Shown: positions 1 to 11,900 of the stretch, in pieces
How positions within the stretch are numbered: the first letter of the stretch is position 1
Layout: each line of letters opens with the position of its first letter
Assembly: GCF_963924675.1 (NCBI RefSeq)
Contig: NC_089232.1
Coordinates: 50,530,759 to 50,594,758, forward strand
Reading direction: 5' to 3'
DNA length: 64,000 nucleotides
Origin: Phocoena phocoena
Taxonomy: Eukaryota; Chordata; Mammalia; Artiodactyla; Phocoenidae
Made by a program: the position numbers and the translations under genes
Notes under the pieces: model-generated
Told to the model about the DNA's origin: nothing
Seen by the model: only the letters and a program-made list of their open reading frames with translations
Databases searched by the model: none

Positions 1-1671
1 TTAAGTAAAATAAAATAAAAAGGTAACTGAATTTTTTTCTTGAAATACTAGAAATTACCCTTGGTACCCTTCCAATTTAATCATCATTAATTTTTATATG
101 TGCATTGTTTAAAAGGCAAAACACAAAGGTAAAATTCTAAAGGTAGAACATAATTTTCCTTTGTATCCTGGGATCTCCACTGATAGCCCAGAGTCACTGT
201 AATATCTCAAAGTCCATAATTCATGCCACTGGGCAAAGCCTTTTCTTTTTAGCAAACTTTGATGAATAGAAAAGATAATAACTCTACTGAATCTTTCCCC
301 TTGCCTTACCTCCAGTAGTGGCATGATCAGGAGAGGTATTTTCCTCAAAAAGGATGCAAAGATAAACAAAAACCTGGACAACCAGGACCCAAGTAACTCT
401 ATATACCTGAAATTTTCCCAAAGATATAGCATATATGGTGATTTTATAATTCATATTAAACTCCTCTTCTTTCTCTGATCTCTGGAAGTTAACATACTCC
501 ATCACTGGAGAGAGCTATTTATAAGAAGGATAGAACATGGAAAACTTGTTTTAAAGCAACTATAAAAACTGGCATCAGAGATATCTAATGGATTCTTTTG
601 TATTCAGAATTAATGCTCTGAGGAGAGGAAAAGCCAATGAGTTCAAAAGTCTGAGCAGCAAATTAATAATTCTCATGTCGGTCTTGGTATTTGATGTCAG
701 ATAAATTTCAATGAACTAAGTCTCCAATTTCCTTCTTAGAGCAGATATGAAATCTGCTCTCTCTTGACTTTAAGAGGGGGAAAAGAAATATACTGCACTA
801 TGTAAAATGCTAACTCTGAGATTCAGTTATTTGAAGGCTCAGAGAATTCCAAGTAAACTCAATATTTTTGGAAATACCTGGTCGTTAGCATTTTTAGACT
901 TAATGTTTTCTGGCTTGGCTATCTTTGGGTGATCCTGAAGTTTCATTATGGGCAGAAACTCGCAATTTTGTGAGAGCACAAATGTGAATAGATTGCCACA
1001 AGTTTGGAGTATCCAAAGTCACTGTACTAATCCAGGAGGTGTGCCCAGCCTGCTGCCCAGCAGCCTCACCTCAGTGCAATCTTGCTGCTCTGTATCAGCT
1101 GCATATGCAGTAAATCCCAAGAGGTATAAAAATTCTCTTTTTGTGCCTGTGAAAAGAGCCCTGCAAGGAAAAATAGTCTTTAGTCCTAATGTTGTTGAAG
1201 AAAAGGTGACAAATCTAGGGAAGTGACTGTTCTTAGGCAGAAAATAATTTGGGGGTAATTATAACCCCTTGTCAATATCTCTATTGTTTGAGGTTGATAA
1301 ATGATGTGATGAGTCTCCCATATACTCGACAGAGAGAGACAGAGAGAGAGAGAGAGAGAGGGAATAAATTTGGTTTATGAAACTGTTTAGCAACTTTTCA
1401 AGTGAGAAACAAAACAATAAAACTTCAGTGACATATGAAAAGCCTTTAACTAGTAGCTGAGGAAATGAATGGAAAATAATTTCCTTTCACAAAAATGGGA
1501 CTCAGGAGAAGATTTGGAGGTCTGTAGAGGCATCTCTATGAAGCAATAGTGGTATAGTTTCTACTGCTGCAATCGAAGCACCAAAAGTAAAAGTTTGTTC
1601 AACAATCTGCATAATGTGATGATAATAGGGAAGGTGGCTTCAGCTGACTCTCCTCTCAAGCTAAAGAAATG
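1..1671. other. Unassigned AT-rich DNA
   Basis: No repeat family or gene is recognised here apart from one simple repeat. The open frames are short, lack recognisable domains and occur on both strands, as expected by chance in AT-rich DNA. Confidence 0.6.
1328..1362. repeat. (GA)n microsatellite
   Basis: A run of GA dinucleotides about 35 bp long, with two GACA interruptions near its left end. It is a simple-sequence tract with no sign of being part of a larger element. Confidence 0.9.
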
Positions 1672-1679
1672 CATACAGG

Positions 1680-1805
1680 GGACTTCCCCGGCAGTCCAGT
1701 GGTTAAGACTCCATGCTCCCAATGCAGGGGGCACAGGCTTGATCCCTGGTTGGGGAACTAAGATCCGCATGCCACGTGGCACACCCCCCCCCCAAAAAAA
1801 AAAAT
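1680..1805 (+). mobile_element. Short CHR-type SINE
   Basis: A tRNA-derived head (GGACTTCCCCGGCAGTCCAG, then a B-box-like GGCTTGATCCCTGG) ends in a C-run and A-run tail. It is flanked by the direct repeat CATACAGG at 1672-1679 and 1806-1813. It is a short (about 125 bp) form that lacks the long 3' body seen in other copies in this window. Confidence 0.85.
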
Positions 1806-1969
1806 CATACAGGAAACATGTCCTAGCACGGAAGTGTTCAACTCACAGGGAGTCTGCCTATCTTCAAAGACAATTACTTTGTTTCAGCAATACATTTAGT
1901 GTTATCTTTATGCCAAGAAATGGATAGAGTTGCAAAGGAGACAAAACGTAGTTCTCAGTCATATTGTTC

Positions 1970-2166
1970 ATTTTTCGGTACGCGGGCCTCTCACTGTTGG
2001 GGCCTCTCCCGTTGCGGAGCACAGGCTCCAGACGCGCAGGCTCAGCGGCCATGGCTCACGCGCCCAGCCGCTCCGCGGCATGTGGGATCTTTCCGGAGTG
2101 GGGCACGAACTCGTGTCTCCTGCATCAGCAAATGGCCTCTCAACCACTGCACCACCAGGGAAGCCC
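1970..2166 (-). mobile_element. CHR-1-like SINE
   Basis: Reverse complement of the roughly 195-bp CHR-1-like unit. The poly(T) tail is at the left and the terminal ACCAGGGAAGCCC at the right. The flanking repeats AGTCATATTGTTC (1957-1969) and AGTCATAGTGTTC (2167-2179) differ at one base, so the insertion is moderately young. Confidence 0.93.
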
Positions 2167-2219
2167 AGTCATAGTGTTCTTAAAGGAAGCACTTACACCA
2201 TTAAGAATGCCTTCTGAGG

Positions 2220-2480
2220 GACTTCCCTCGTGGTCTAGTGGTAAAGAATCCTCCTTCCAATGCAGGAGACGTGGGTTCGATCCTGGGCAGGGAACTAAGA
2301 TTCCCACATGCTGTAGGGCAGCTAAGCCCGAGCGCCACAGGTAGAGAGAAAAAACCCACATACAACAACTAGAGAGAAGCCTGCATGCCGCAACAAAAGA
2401 TCCCGCATGCCTCAACAAAGATCCTGCATGCCGCAATGCAGCCAAAAATAAATGAAATAAATAATAATTAAAAAAAAAAA
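2220..2480 (+). mobile_element. Long CHR-2-like SINE
   Basis: The head ACTTCCCTCGTGGTCTAGTG and B box GGGTTCGATCCTGG are followed by the long 3' body with CATGCCGCAAC-type motifs and an AATAAA-rich tail. The TSD GAATGCCTTCTGAGG is perfect at 2205-2219 and 2481-2495. It is the third SINE within 825 bp. Confidence 0.93.
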
Positions 2481-2495
2481 GAATGCCTTCTGAGG

Positions 2496-3479
2496 TGGGT
2501 CCTTGGGCTTCTGCTTTCGTATTGTATCTTCCTCTATCACCCCCTTCCCACACTTCTCCCAACCCCGATGCTGCCTAATCACTCAGAAGGACAGGAGGAC
2601 CCTTCTGATCTGTGACTTATTCTTTGTTCACAACACTTTGGAGCAACCACAATTACATCAGCAAAGACTGAGTTTTGCAGTTTCAGGCCATGTTTATAGT
2701 TACTGTTACTTCAGTCATTATATAAGGTAGGATAGGTTTACTTTATTTATTTTAATAGGTTTATAAAAGACTCATGCTATATTTAGAAACTCTTCAAAAG
2801 TTTGAAAGAACTTATTTTACTGCAGTAATAATTTACTACAACTCATGAGGGAAATTGTATCTTGTGGTGGTATTTGGAAATTTGGTTACTTACAGCAAAG
2901 TCATGACTTTAGGTGTCTGGACAGATATCAAGGGCCTGTGTTTTCTGTTTATACAATTAACCATTTATACATAGGTACTTTGCTTCACTCTGTGTATTTT
3001 AAAAACCATTCTCAGTTTATATAATGTGTAATTTTCAAGTAACAAAAAGATTTACAAAGATGCAAGGAGAGAAAAATCAATATAAATCCCTTTACATATA
3101 AATATACATATAGATTTAATATAAGGAATTGGATCACATGGTTAAAGAGGCTGACAAGTCCTCAGATCTGTAGTCAGCAAGCTGGACAACCAGGAGAGGT
3201 GAGGGTGTATTTCCAGTCTGGAAACTGACAGGCTTGAGACTCATAAAGGCAGGTAAAAAAACAATATCCCAGCTATTTGCCCAAAAGTCAAAAAAGCTGT
3301 AGCTTAATCACCAATGAAATCAATGGAAGTGATAAATATGTAGGTAAATATAAAAAAGCATTGACTGCATAAAACAGTAAAATAACATTATAAGATTCAA
3401 GACAAGAGGACTACACATGAACAAAAACAAGATATCTTCCCTCTCCTAGGTTCATAAAGACATGCTCCCTGTATCATCT
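2496..3479. other. Unassigned DNA with a possible LTR remnant
   Basis: Mostly unrecognised AT-rich sequence. About 3110-3260 resembles a common degenerate mammalian repeat (AAGGAATTGGATCACATGGT followed by a GGCTGACAAGTCC-like stretch). I cannot assign it to a family by eye. Confidence 0.35.
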
Positions 3480-3565
3480 TCTTAAATGCTTATTGTTTTT
3501 CCCTTCATATTTACAGGTTTAATCCCCCTGGAATTTATTTTTGTGTAAGGACTGACATAGATGTC

Positions 3566-3930
3566 TGTATTAGTCAGCTTTGCTGCAGTAACAAAAAACC
3601 CACCCCTCAAAATTTTAGTAGCAACGTACTTATTTTTTGCTCATATTAATGTCAGCAACTGCAGATCTGCTGCTTCACCTCTACCTCAGGTGTCTTCTCA
3701 TTCCAAGTCTCATGTGTCTTCTCATTCTGAGACCCAGACTGAAAGAATAGCCCCTTTATGGGACATACCATTCTTGTAGCAGAAGGAAAGAGCAAGACCC
3801 TACTACACTTAATCTGTGTAGATGTGGCATATGCAAGTGTATAAGCCGGACTCAATGAGATGGGGAATTATACTCCTCCCAATGGAAGGCACTATAAATC
3901 ATATGGCAAAGGGTAGGAGTATATAATCCT
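3566..3930 (+). mobile_element. Degenerate MaLR/ERVL-like LTR
   Basis: The segment starts TGTATTAGTCAGCTTTGCTG and carries motifs shared with MLT-type LTRs (AGCAGAAGGAAAGAGCAAG, then CTCCTCCCAATGG). It sits inside the old L1, whose sequence resumes on its right. The subfamily is uncertain and no clear TSD was found. Confidence 0.45.
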
Positions 3931-5175
3931 CTAACAGGAAAACATTCAAATATAATTTACAAAGTTCTTCATTCAATTTTTTCCCCATATATTATGTCCA
4001 AGTGTCTTACTGTGATGTGCAGAAAAGTCCTTCTTTCCTCAAGGATTGCAATGCCAGCTTTGTTTAAAAACAAGGATTCTGCATATCTGTGGGTCTGTTT
4101 CTGTGTACTCTCATTTTCTTCACCTTTCTCCCTGTTTCCAAACCAGATTATCTTATTACTATGGTAAGTCTTCATAGCTGGTAAATCAAGTCTACCGTCT
4201 TTGTTCAGGAATGTCTTGGCTAATTTTGGTCCTTTGCCCTTCCATAAACATTTGTTGATTTCTGTAAAAACCTGTTGGGATCTTAAATTGGTTTACAGTA
4301 CATCTATAGAACAAGTTAGAAAGAATTTACATCTTTACAATATTGAATCTACCAGTTCATTAACATGACCATTTCAATCCTCTTTAATAGTAATGTTTTA
4401 TATTTTTCTGGGTAGAGGTCTTCATGTCTTCTTAGATTTATTCCTAAATGTTTTAAACTTTTGATGCTTTTGTAAATGATATATTTCCTTTAATTTTGCT
4501 TTCATTAGTGCTTTTATGGCTTTATTTATTAGTTTTTAATCTATGTTTTAGATCCTCTGGATTTTATTTTGGTGTAAAAAAATGAATAGTCATTTTAACT
4601 TTACATTTTTTGAAATATTAAGCCATTTGTGTCAAGACTACTTATTGAGTACATCTCCTCTTTGAATGCTACCTTTATCATATACTAAATTTCCATAAAT
4701 GCCTGAGTTTTTTTTCCCTATTTAGTTTCATGTATTTGGCTCATCCATCAATGATTTTTAGTTATATGTTATTTTCTAGGCTCTATTTCTTTGCTGGTAT
4801 ATAGGTTTTCTTCTTTCTTACCCTTCTTTATTTTTTCCCAGCTTCTCTATATTTTGACTCTTATTGCTGATGCATAGACATGTAATTGGTTTTTGTATAT
4901 TGGTATATTTAGCAATCTTGCTAAATTCTTTTATTAATTCTAATAATTTATTAGGATGTTCTTTTGGATTCTCTGCTATACAACAATATTGTCTCCAAAT
5001 AATTTCAGTGTTTTTTTTTCAACTCATACTCTTTATTTCTTTGTCTTCTTACTCTATAGGCTAGGACCTCTAGTACAATGCTGAATAAAAGTAATGATAA
5101 GGTGTATCTTTATATAATTCCCAATCATAAAGCAAATAGTTTCAGTGTCTCAAAATTAAGCATCCTGGTTGTTGG

Positions 5176-6110
5176 AGGGATTTTTTGGGGGGGTATCTTT
5201 GTCACTATGGCAGATAGCATTTTCCAAACATGACTGCAATAGTATTTCCAGTTCCACATGTTCTTCTAGAACTTTGCCACTCCCCCATGAGGAGGTGAAG
5301 TCTATATACCCTCTCCTTGAATGGGGACGGAGAGGGCTTTGTGACTGAATTAACTGATAGAGTACAATGAATTTGAAGCTCTATAGCTCTATAGACTTCT
5401 AAGCCTAGATCATAAAAGATGGTACAACTTCTGCCTAATTCTCTTTCCTGGGACATGTGCCATTGGTGACCTGACACGCCATGTAAGAAGTCCAGATACA
5501 TTGAAGCCACCATGCTGGAAAGATCATGTAGAGAGAACAAACAGAGTTAGAGATGCCCAAGGAGCTGTTTCAGACTCCAGATGTTCAGACTTTCCCAGAC
5601 AGGCACCAAACATGTGAGTGAAGAACACTTAAAGACGACCCCGGCCCTAACCATCTGTTTGCAACGTTATGAGACCCCAGAATCACTCAGCTGAGATGTC
5701 CATGAATTCCTTGACCTACAGAGTCCATGAGAAATAATAAATAAGTTTTGATGTTTTAAGCCAGTAAATTTTGGGGTGATGTTACACAATAATCAATAAT
5801 CAAAACGTACAAACCATATGGAGAGACCCCATATAAATAGAGATGCTTGAAGTACCCCAGCTGTTCCAACACCCAATGTCTGAATCTTCCCAGCCCAGGC
5901 AGGCATCCACCAAATATGTGAGAGAAGAAGGCTTTGAGATGAACACAGCCTCAGCTACCAACTGACTGCACCATCATGAGACCCTGAGCCATTATGAGAC
6001 CCTGAGCCATTATGAGGCCCTGAACCACACCTGAATACTTTACCACAGATGGTGCACAAGATTTGTTATGCAGCATATAGATTAACAGAACAGTCAGATT
6101 AAGAAAATTA
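5176..6110 (+). mobile_element. Two partial copies of an old LTR in tandem
   Basis: The first copy (about 5195-5800) ends with AATAAATAAGTTTTGATGTT and AAGCCAGTAAATTTTGGGGT, typical of the 3' part of MaLR/ERVL-type LTRs with a polyadenylation signal. A second copy (about 5820-6090) repeats the middle of the first: AGATGC, then CAGGCA..CCA, then ATGTGAG, then ATGAGACCC. Both interrupt the minus-strand L1. No internal viral gene is visible. Confidence 0.5.
5971..6024. repeat. Three 18-bp tandem units
   Basis: Three consecutive 18-bp units of the form CCATTATGAGACCCTGAG, each differing by one to three bases. They lie inside the second LTR copy and look like a local slippage expansion of one LTR segment. 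Confidence 0.85.
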
Positions 6111-6600
6111 CTTTCTTGTCCTATTTTGCTGAGAGGTGTTTTTTTCTTTTAATCATAAATGGATATTTAACTATATCAATTATCTTTGTTTTCATTCTTC
6201 CTTTTATAAAATAATAAAGATATTTACGGTTATAAAATTTCTTTGGAATACATCCTTAGCCATTTCCCGTAGGCTTTATTATAAATTTTTATCCTTTTGT
6301 TAATGCCTAAATAAATTGCAATCTCAGGTTTTATTTCTTCTATGATTCAGAGGCTATTTTGGAAAACATTCTTTAATTTTGAAGTGGTTAAGTGTTTCTA
6401 TTTTGTTATGTTTCTATATTCTTCTTTTGATTTCTAGCTTAATTGAACTGTGGGCAGAGAATTTGGCCTGTAAAATCTTTGTGTTCTGGAACCTATTAAG
6501 GTTTTCATTGGGCCAAGTACATGATCAATTTTTATAGATATTCCATAAGCAATTTAAAAGAATGTGTTTTCTCTGTTTATAGAAACCCATATGTAACTAA

Positions 6601-7990
6601 GGATAACATTTATGCTTTAAATGAATGTGCTTTTCTCTTTTATATTTCCATTTGTGTGTTTTTCTCCCATTCCCCAGAGTAATCTTTTATCTTAGGTAGG
6701 AATTTGGACAGTTACAGCAGGGATAAAAAGAGAAAGTGGTAGTCTATGTTCATCTTTCTGATCACCAAAATAGGGTTTTAAAAAATCTAAAATAAAAAAT
6801 ATTCTTTAGAAATCATGCTTTTCCTGGAGAGAAAAGGATTTTCTAAATTTCTTATGCTTCATTAGCACATCCAAACCCAGACTTCAAGGATTTGCATGCT
6901 GAGTTTAAAGTAAACCATGGGTAGATAGAGCTTAGTTTGTGAAATCCTTGCTAGGAGATCACTTTTTTTTCCTTTCTTGGTCTTGTTCTCTATATTGGAA
7001 AGGGGGAAAGATCCATGTCTCGACCACCTTTCTCCAGGCTGAAATCTCAGATGGAGTGGTTTAGAGGGTGATGCTGGTATTGGTGTTGGAATAGAGTGGC
7101 TCCAAGTAATAGGAAGTCAGAAAATCTGAATTCAGAGTGGACTTGTGCCACTCCCTCCATTTAGAACTCTTCGGAGTGTCTGCCCCACAGACTGGCCTCC
7201 TCACCATCATGTGGGGAAAAGCCTGACCATGACAATATAAGCATGATTGCATGGTGAAGCTAGGCAGAGAAAGGGTACAAGTTGGATCCTTGGCCTCCCT
7301 CACCATCTGTATGGTCTGGGAGGGAATCAGAAATTTCCCTGTGCCCCCCCAGGGTGGGTGGCTGGCTTCTAGAATGAGGGTTGAGCTGACCCCTCCACAG
7401 AGGCTGCCAGTGGACAGCCAAAGCCAAAGCTAGTGGTCTGATGCCAGCTTGATCAGAGGAGTGAACACACAGGTGACTGCTAAATCCCAAGCAGGGCCAC
7501 TAGGGCCTTCCTGGGCCCAGGGAAGGATAATGAAGCCACCAGCTACAGACATAAGCAATGGTTCCACCTAGCCAGAGACATTGTTACAGAAACCTGATGG
7601 CTCTGAAGACAGCACCAGATCCTGCCCACACAGATCCAAGCCCTCCTCTGCTACATAATAGATACCTTCTTTAAGAGTGATAGGGAGTGGAAAAAGAAGT
7701 CTGAAACTTGGGTATATACCCAAGAGACAAAAGATCCCAGAGAGACTGAGATACCATTAATTAGCCAAGGTAAGTACTACTCCTTTTAGTGCCCAGTCAG
7801 GAAGAGCTCGTGAAGATGATTAGATCATTATAAGAAATTAAGAAGCTACAGGGTTTTTTACATATCCAAATAGCTGTGGGTATAAATGTGTGACTTCCTT
7901 AGCAACCTGTCTGTCTGTCTGTGTCACATCAAATTTGTTGCTTGTCTTATTCAAGTCCTGTTCATCCCTTATCCACTTCTTGTCAACTTG
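6601..7990. other. Unassigned DNA
   Basis: No repeat family is recognised. Part of 7060-7500 is moderately GC-rich, with short open frames on both strands (up to about 80 codons). None shows a known domain or a supported start. Confidence 0.55.
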
Positions 7991-8039
7991 GGCTGCCAAA
8001 TTCTTTTTTTTTTTGGGGGGGGGGGGCTGCCGAATTCTT
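7991..8039 (-). mobile_element. Homopolymer-only insertion with 15-bp TSD
   Basis: The direct repeats GGCTGCCAAATTCTT (7991-8005) and GGCTGCCGAATTCTT (8025-8039) differ at one base. They flank nothing but a T run (8004-8014) and a G run (8015-8026). Read on the minus strand this is poly(C)-poly(A) between TSDs. That is what an L1-type insertion truncated to little more than its tail would leave. Confidence 0.6.
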
Positions 8040-8099
8040 AAAGAGGAATATTATACCCTTCCCATTTGTTAGTACTTTATCAAGTTCTTTACTTTCTGA

Positions 8100-9700
8100 G
8101 CAATTTTGCCATAAATGTTTTGTTGTGTTGATGTTTGGTTAAAAAATGTTACATCTTCTTTGATGAGTTCTATTGTTTATCCTCATAAATTGTTTATTCT
8201 GTCACAGTTAATGTTTTTGACTTTGAAATCTACATTATCTGATGATAACTTAGGCATTTCTGCTACTTTGTGTATTAGTTTCCTAAGGCAGCCAAAAAAA
8301 CCCAAAAACTTGATGACTTAAGACTACAGAAATTTATTGTCTCACAGTTCTAGAAGCTAGAAGCCTGAAATCAAGGTGTCAGCAGGCCATGTTCCTTCTG
8401 ATGTCTCTAGGGAGGAATCCTTCCTTACCTCTTCCAGCTTCTAGTGTTTGTTGGCAGTCCTTGGCATTCCTTGGCTTGTAGATGCCTCCTCACTCTAATC
8501 ACATGGCCATATGCTCCCTGTGCATCTTCACACTGTCTTCCCTCTGTGTAGGTCTGCATTTGTGTCCAAATTTTACCTTTTTATAAGGACACCAGTCACA
8601 TCGGATTAGGGCCTACCCTAATGACCTCATTTTAATTTGATTGCCTCTAAAATCAATCAATCTATCAATAAATAAATGCCTTATTTCCAAATAAGGTCAC
8701 ATTCTGAAGTACCTAATGAGGTACGTGCTGAGGGTTAGGACTTCAACGTACCTTTTTGGGGAGTCATGATACAACCCATAACACTTCATTTGTGTTTGCA
8801 TGATCTATTTGACTCTTTATTTTCAACCTTGATCATTTTGTTCCTGGCACATTTATTTTAGACAGAAAATACTTGAGTCTTTATAGGGAATTTAACTGAT
8901 TTATACGAGTTTTAATAGTTTCATCTTATTTTACACCTACTAAGATACTTTATTATGATTTCTCTTTTTCCCTTTCCTTAATTTTGCTGGATTGATCAGT
9001 TGGTAACTATGCTTCCCACCACTAAGATGAGATTACTTGAACACTTTTAATTTTTCATTTCTTTTATTCTCTCCCTCCCCCTTCCCCATTTTGAGATCTT
9101 TGTTCTGAATTTAACTTTTATTTGGTTGGAGTTCTTCCCAAGCAATTTCTTTAGAAAGAGCATATGTCTGTATATTTTCTGTGCCATTGTTTGTCCGAAA
9201 AATATCTGTTGTTACTTTCATATATAATGATAATAGGAATAGGAATAGGCTCAGAATAGGAATCTTGACTTGTGGTCCTTTCTTTCAAATGTCTGTATAT
9301 GTTGTTTCACTATATATAGAGTCAAGTAATGCAGATGAGAATCTGAACCTGGCCTGATTATCTTTTCATTTAGGCACCACATCCCTGCCTGAAAGCTTGT
9401 TGAGATTTCCTTTTAATCCCTGGGGTTTAGACATTTCACTAGGATGTGGTCAGGTTTGTTTCTTTTTTCCTGAATTCTGCCTATTACTTTGTGAGCCTTT
9501 TCAATCTGAAAACTTGCTGTAGTCCAGGAAATTTTTTTTTTCTATTTCTTCTTTCATAGTTACATCTTTTCCATCTATTCTTTTTCTTAAATCTGGAACT
9601 TCTATGATTCCCATTTTGGGACTTTCAGATATGCCTTCCATGGATCACCTTTTTACTCCTAACTTCCCCCTCCTCTTTTTTTTTTTTGATAATTTTCCTT
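8100..9700 (-). mobile_element. Old L1/HAL1-like fragment
   Basis: Short stretches match the reverse complement of the L1 ORF1-ORF2 region, for example TTTGAAATCTACATTATCTG and CTAGGATGTGGTCAGGTTTG. The match is broken by an MLT1-type LTR at 8271-8783 and continues on its right. The copy is highly diverged, and its boundaries are approximate. Confidence 0.5.
8271..8783 (+). mobile_element. MLT1-like solo LTR
   Basis: Begins TGTATTAGTTTCCTAAGGCA and ends CAACCCATAACA, the TG..CA termini of MLT1-type MaLR LTRs. The intermediate blocks are in the expected order: the AGAAATTTATTGTCTCACAG region, TTATAAGGACACCAGTCACA, then the AAATAAGGTCACATTCTG region. No internal region is attached, so it is a solo LTR of about 510 bp inserted into old L1. 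Confidence 0.85.
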
Positions 9701-10506
9701 AAGGCTGTGAGATAGTGTCTCTATTTATATGTTCAGATTACTCATTTCCCTTTCAACATTGTCCATTTTCTTTTTCACCTCTCTTGAATTTGGGGGTAAC
9801 TTTTTATTTTGATATGGTTTCTAAAGTACAGAAAATTTGCAAGAATGGTATAAGATATACCTTTACCAATTGTTTACATTTTGCCCCATTTTCTGTGAAA
9901 CTTTTTAATGGGGAATCATATTTTGAATTTCCATTTATTCATAGGTAGTTTATAGTATTTGATGCTATTATGAATGCAATTTTTTTCATTACATTTTCTA
10001 ATTGGTCATGTTTGGCATATGTGAAAGTTGATGGGGGGATAGCTATCTAGTAATCTGACTTTTTATTAAACTTTCCTATTAATCCTAGGTTTTTCAGTTA
10101 ATTCTTTCATATTTTCTCAATAGATGATCATATCAGCAGCAAGTAATGACAATTTTATATCTGTCTTTTCTATAATTGAACCTCCTGCTTCCTCTTCTTA
10201 TGTTATTATTTTGACATGGGCCTTCAGAATAATGTTAAATAACATCTCTTATCTTCCTGGTCTTGTTCCTGATCTTAATGGGCTTTCCCAAGAAGTTGGG
10301 GAATGCCACTTGTAGTTCACCAAAAAGCAAGATATTTGCTATTAGTTTTTGAAAAATGTCCCTTCTCAAGTTAAGTTCCATGCAGTTCTAGTTTGAGTTT
10401 TGATTAATAATAGATGTTAAATTTTATCAAACTTCTTTTCTGTACTTATAAGGATCACATCGTTTTTCTCATGTAGTCTATTAATATAGTGAATTTCTTA
10501 ATTTTT

Positions 10507-11693
10507 TAAAATTGAGGTATACTTGGTGTACAGTATTATATAAGTTTCAAGTGTACAGGTATACAACATAGGGATTCACAATTTTTAAAGGTTATGCTCC
10601 ATTTATAGTTACTATAAAATATTGGCTGTATTTCCTGTGTTGTACTATATGTCCTTGTAGTTTATTTATTTTATACATAGTATAGTAGTTTGTACCTCTT
10701 AATCCCCTACCCCTTTCTTGCCCCTCCCTACTTCCCTCTCCCTACTGGTAACCACAAGTTTGTTTTCTTTATCTATGAGTCTGTTTCTTTTTTGTTATAT
10801 TCACTAGTTTGTTTTATTTTTTAGGTTCCACGTATAAGTGATATCATACAGTATTTGTCTTTCTCTGTCTGACTTATTTCACTAAGCATAATACCCTCAG
10901 ATCCATCCATGTTGTTGCAAATGGCAAAATTAATTCTTTTTTTTATGGCTGAGTAGTAATCCATTGTGTATATATGCCACATCTTCTTTATCCATTCATC
11001 TGTTGATGGACATTTAGGTTGCTTCCATATCTTGGCAACTGTAAATAATGCTGCTGTGAACATTGGAGTGCATGTATCTTTTTGAATTAGTGTTTTTGTT
11101 TTTTGAGGATGTATACCCAGGAGTAGAATTGCTGGGTCATATGGTAGTTCTATTTTTAGGTTTTTTTTTTTTTGGTACGCGGGCCTCTCACTGTTGTGGC
11201 CTCTCCCATTGCGGAGTGCAGGCTCAGCGGCCATGGCTCACGGACCTAGCCGCTCCGCGGCATGTGGGATCTTCCCAGACTGGGGCACGAACCCGTGTCC
11301 CCTAAGTCGACAGGTGGACTCTCAACCACTGCACCACCAGGGAAGCCCTACTTTTAGTTTTTTGAGAAACCTCCATACTGTTTTCCTCAGTAGCTGCACT
11401 AATTTACATTCCCACCAACAATGTATGAGGGTTCCCTTTTCTCCCATTCCTGCCAACACTTGTTATTTGTGTTTTTTTGATGATAGCCATTCTGACAGGT
11501 GTGAGGTGATGTCTCATTGCAGTTTTAATTTGCATTTCTCTGATGCTTAACAACGTTGAGCATATTTTCATGTGCCTCTTTTTCATGAACACTGTTTCAT
11601 TGACCATCTGTACATCTTCTTTGGAAAAATGTTTCTTAAGGTCTTCTGTCCATTTTTTAATCGGGTTGTGTGTTTTTTTGATGTTGAGTTATA
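10507..11693 (-). mobile_element. 5'-truncated L1 3' end
   Basis: Reverse complement of the L1 ORF2 C terminus and 3' UTR. The minus-strand translation over 10821-11160 contains the ORF2 tail motifs CTPMFTAALF and WKQPKCPSTDEWI. The flanking repeats AATTTCTTAATTTTT (10492-10506) and AATTTCCTAATTTTT (11694-11708) mark the insertion. A SINE later landed inside it. Confidence 0.85.
11160..11347 (-). mobile_element. CHR-1-like SINE
   Basis: Poly(T) then GGTACGCGGGCCTCTCACTG at the left; CACCACCAGGGAAGCC at the right. The TSD is CTATTTTTAG (11150-11159) and CTACTTTTAG (11348-11357), cut from the surrounding L1. This is the third nesting level: old L1, younger L1, SINE. Confidence 0.93.
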
Positions 11694-11900
11694 AATTTCC
11701 TAATTTTTAGCCAAATTTACATTCTGGGAATAATGCTAATTGCTCAAAACATATTTATCTTTTTAACGTACTCTTATTACATTTAATTTGTTGTAATGAG
11801 TTAGGATTTTTATATCTATATCTTATGTGAGTTTGAGCTATGGCTTCTTTTTTCCCCCAATATCCTGGTTTTAGTGTCACAGTTATGTAAACTTCCCATC

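Larger units (their letters stand above)
3480..6600 (-). mobile_element. Old L1 fragment (ORF2 region), interrupted
   Basis: Pieces at about 3480-3565, 3950-5175 and 6115-6600 align in order with the reverse complement of mammalian L1 ORF2. They include the stretches around CTTGGCTAATTTTGG, TTTGTATATTGG and GATTTCTAGCTTAATTG. The order and orientation are continuous if two later LTR-like insertions are removed. Divergence is high, so this is an ancient L1M-type copy with no open frame. Confidence 0.65.
9940..11900 (-). mobile_element. Old L1 ORF2 fragment, split by a younger L1
   Basis: The left part (9940-10506) and right part (11694-11900) are consecutive segments of reverse-complemented L1 ORF2. 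They contain CTTGTTCCTGATCTTAATGG before the break and ACATTCTGGGAATAATGC after it. A younger L1 interrupts them and duplicated about 15 bp of this host at its insertion site. Confidence 0.65.

Noticed and set aside
2220..2330. tRNA genes suggested by A-box and B-box matches in the SINEs
   Set aside because: All such matches lie in CHR SINE heads, which are tRNA-derived but do not fold as intact tRNAs and are followed by SINE bodies.
5176..6110. An endogenous retrovirus with genes
   Set aside because: Only LTR-like sequence is present; no gag-, pol- or env-like frame is seen here or elsewhere in the window.
10821..11234. A 137-codon minus-strand frame resembling a protein tail
   Set aside because: Real homology, but to the L1 ORF2 C terminus, joined to SINE sequence at its start. 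Annotated as L1.
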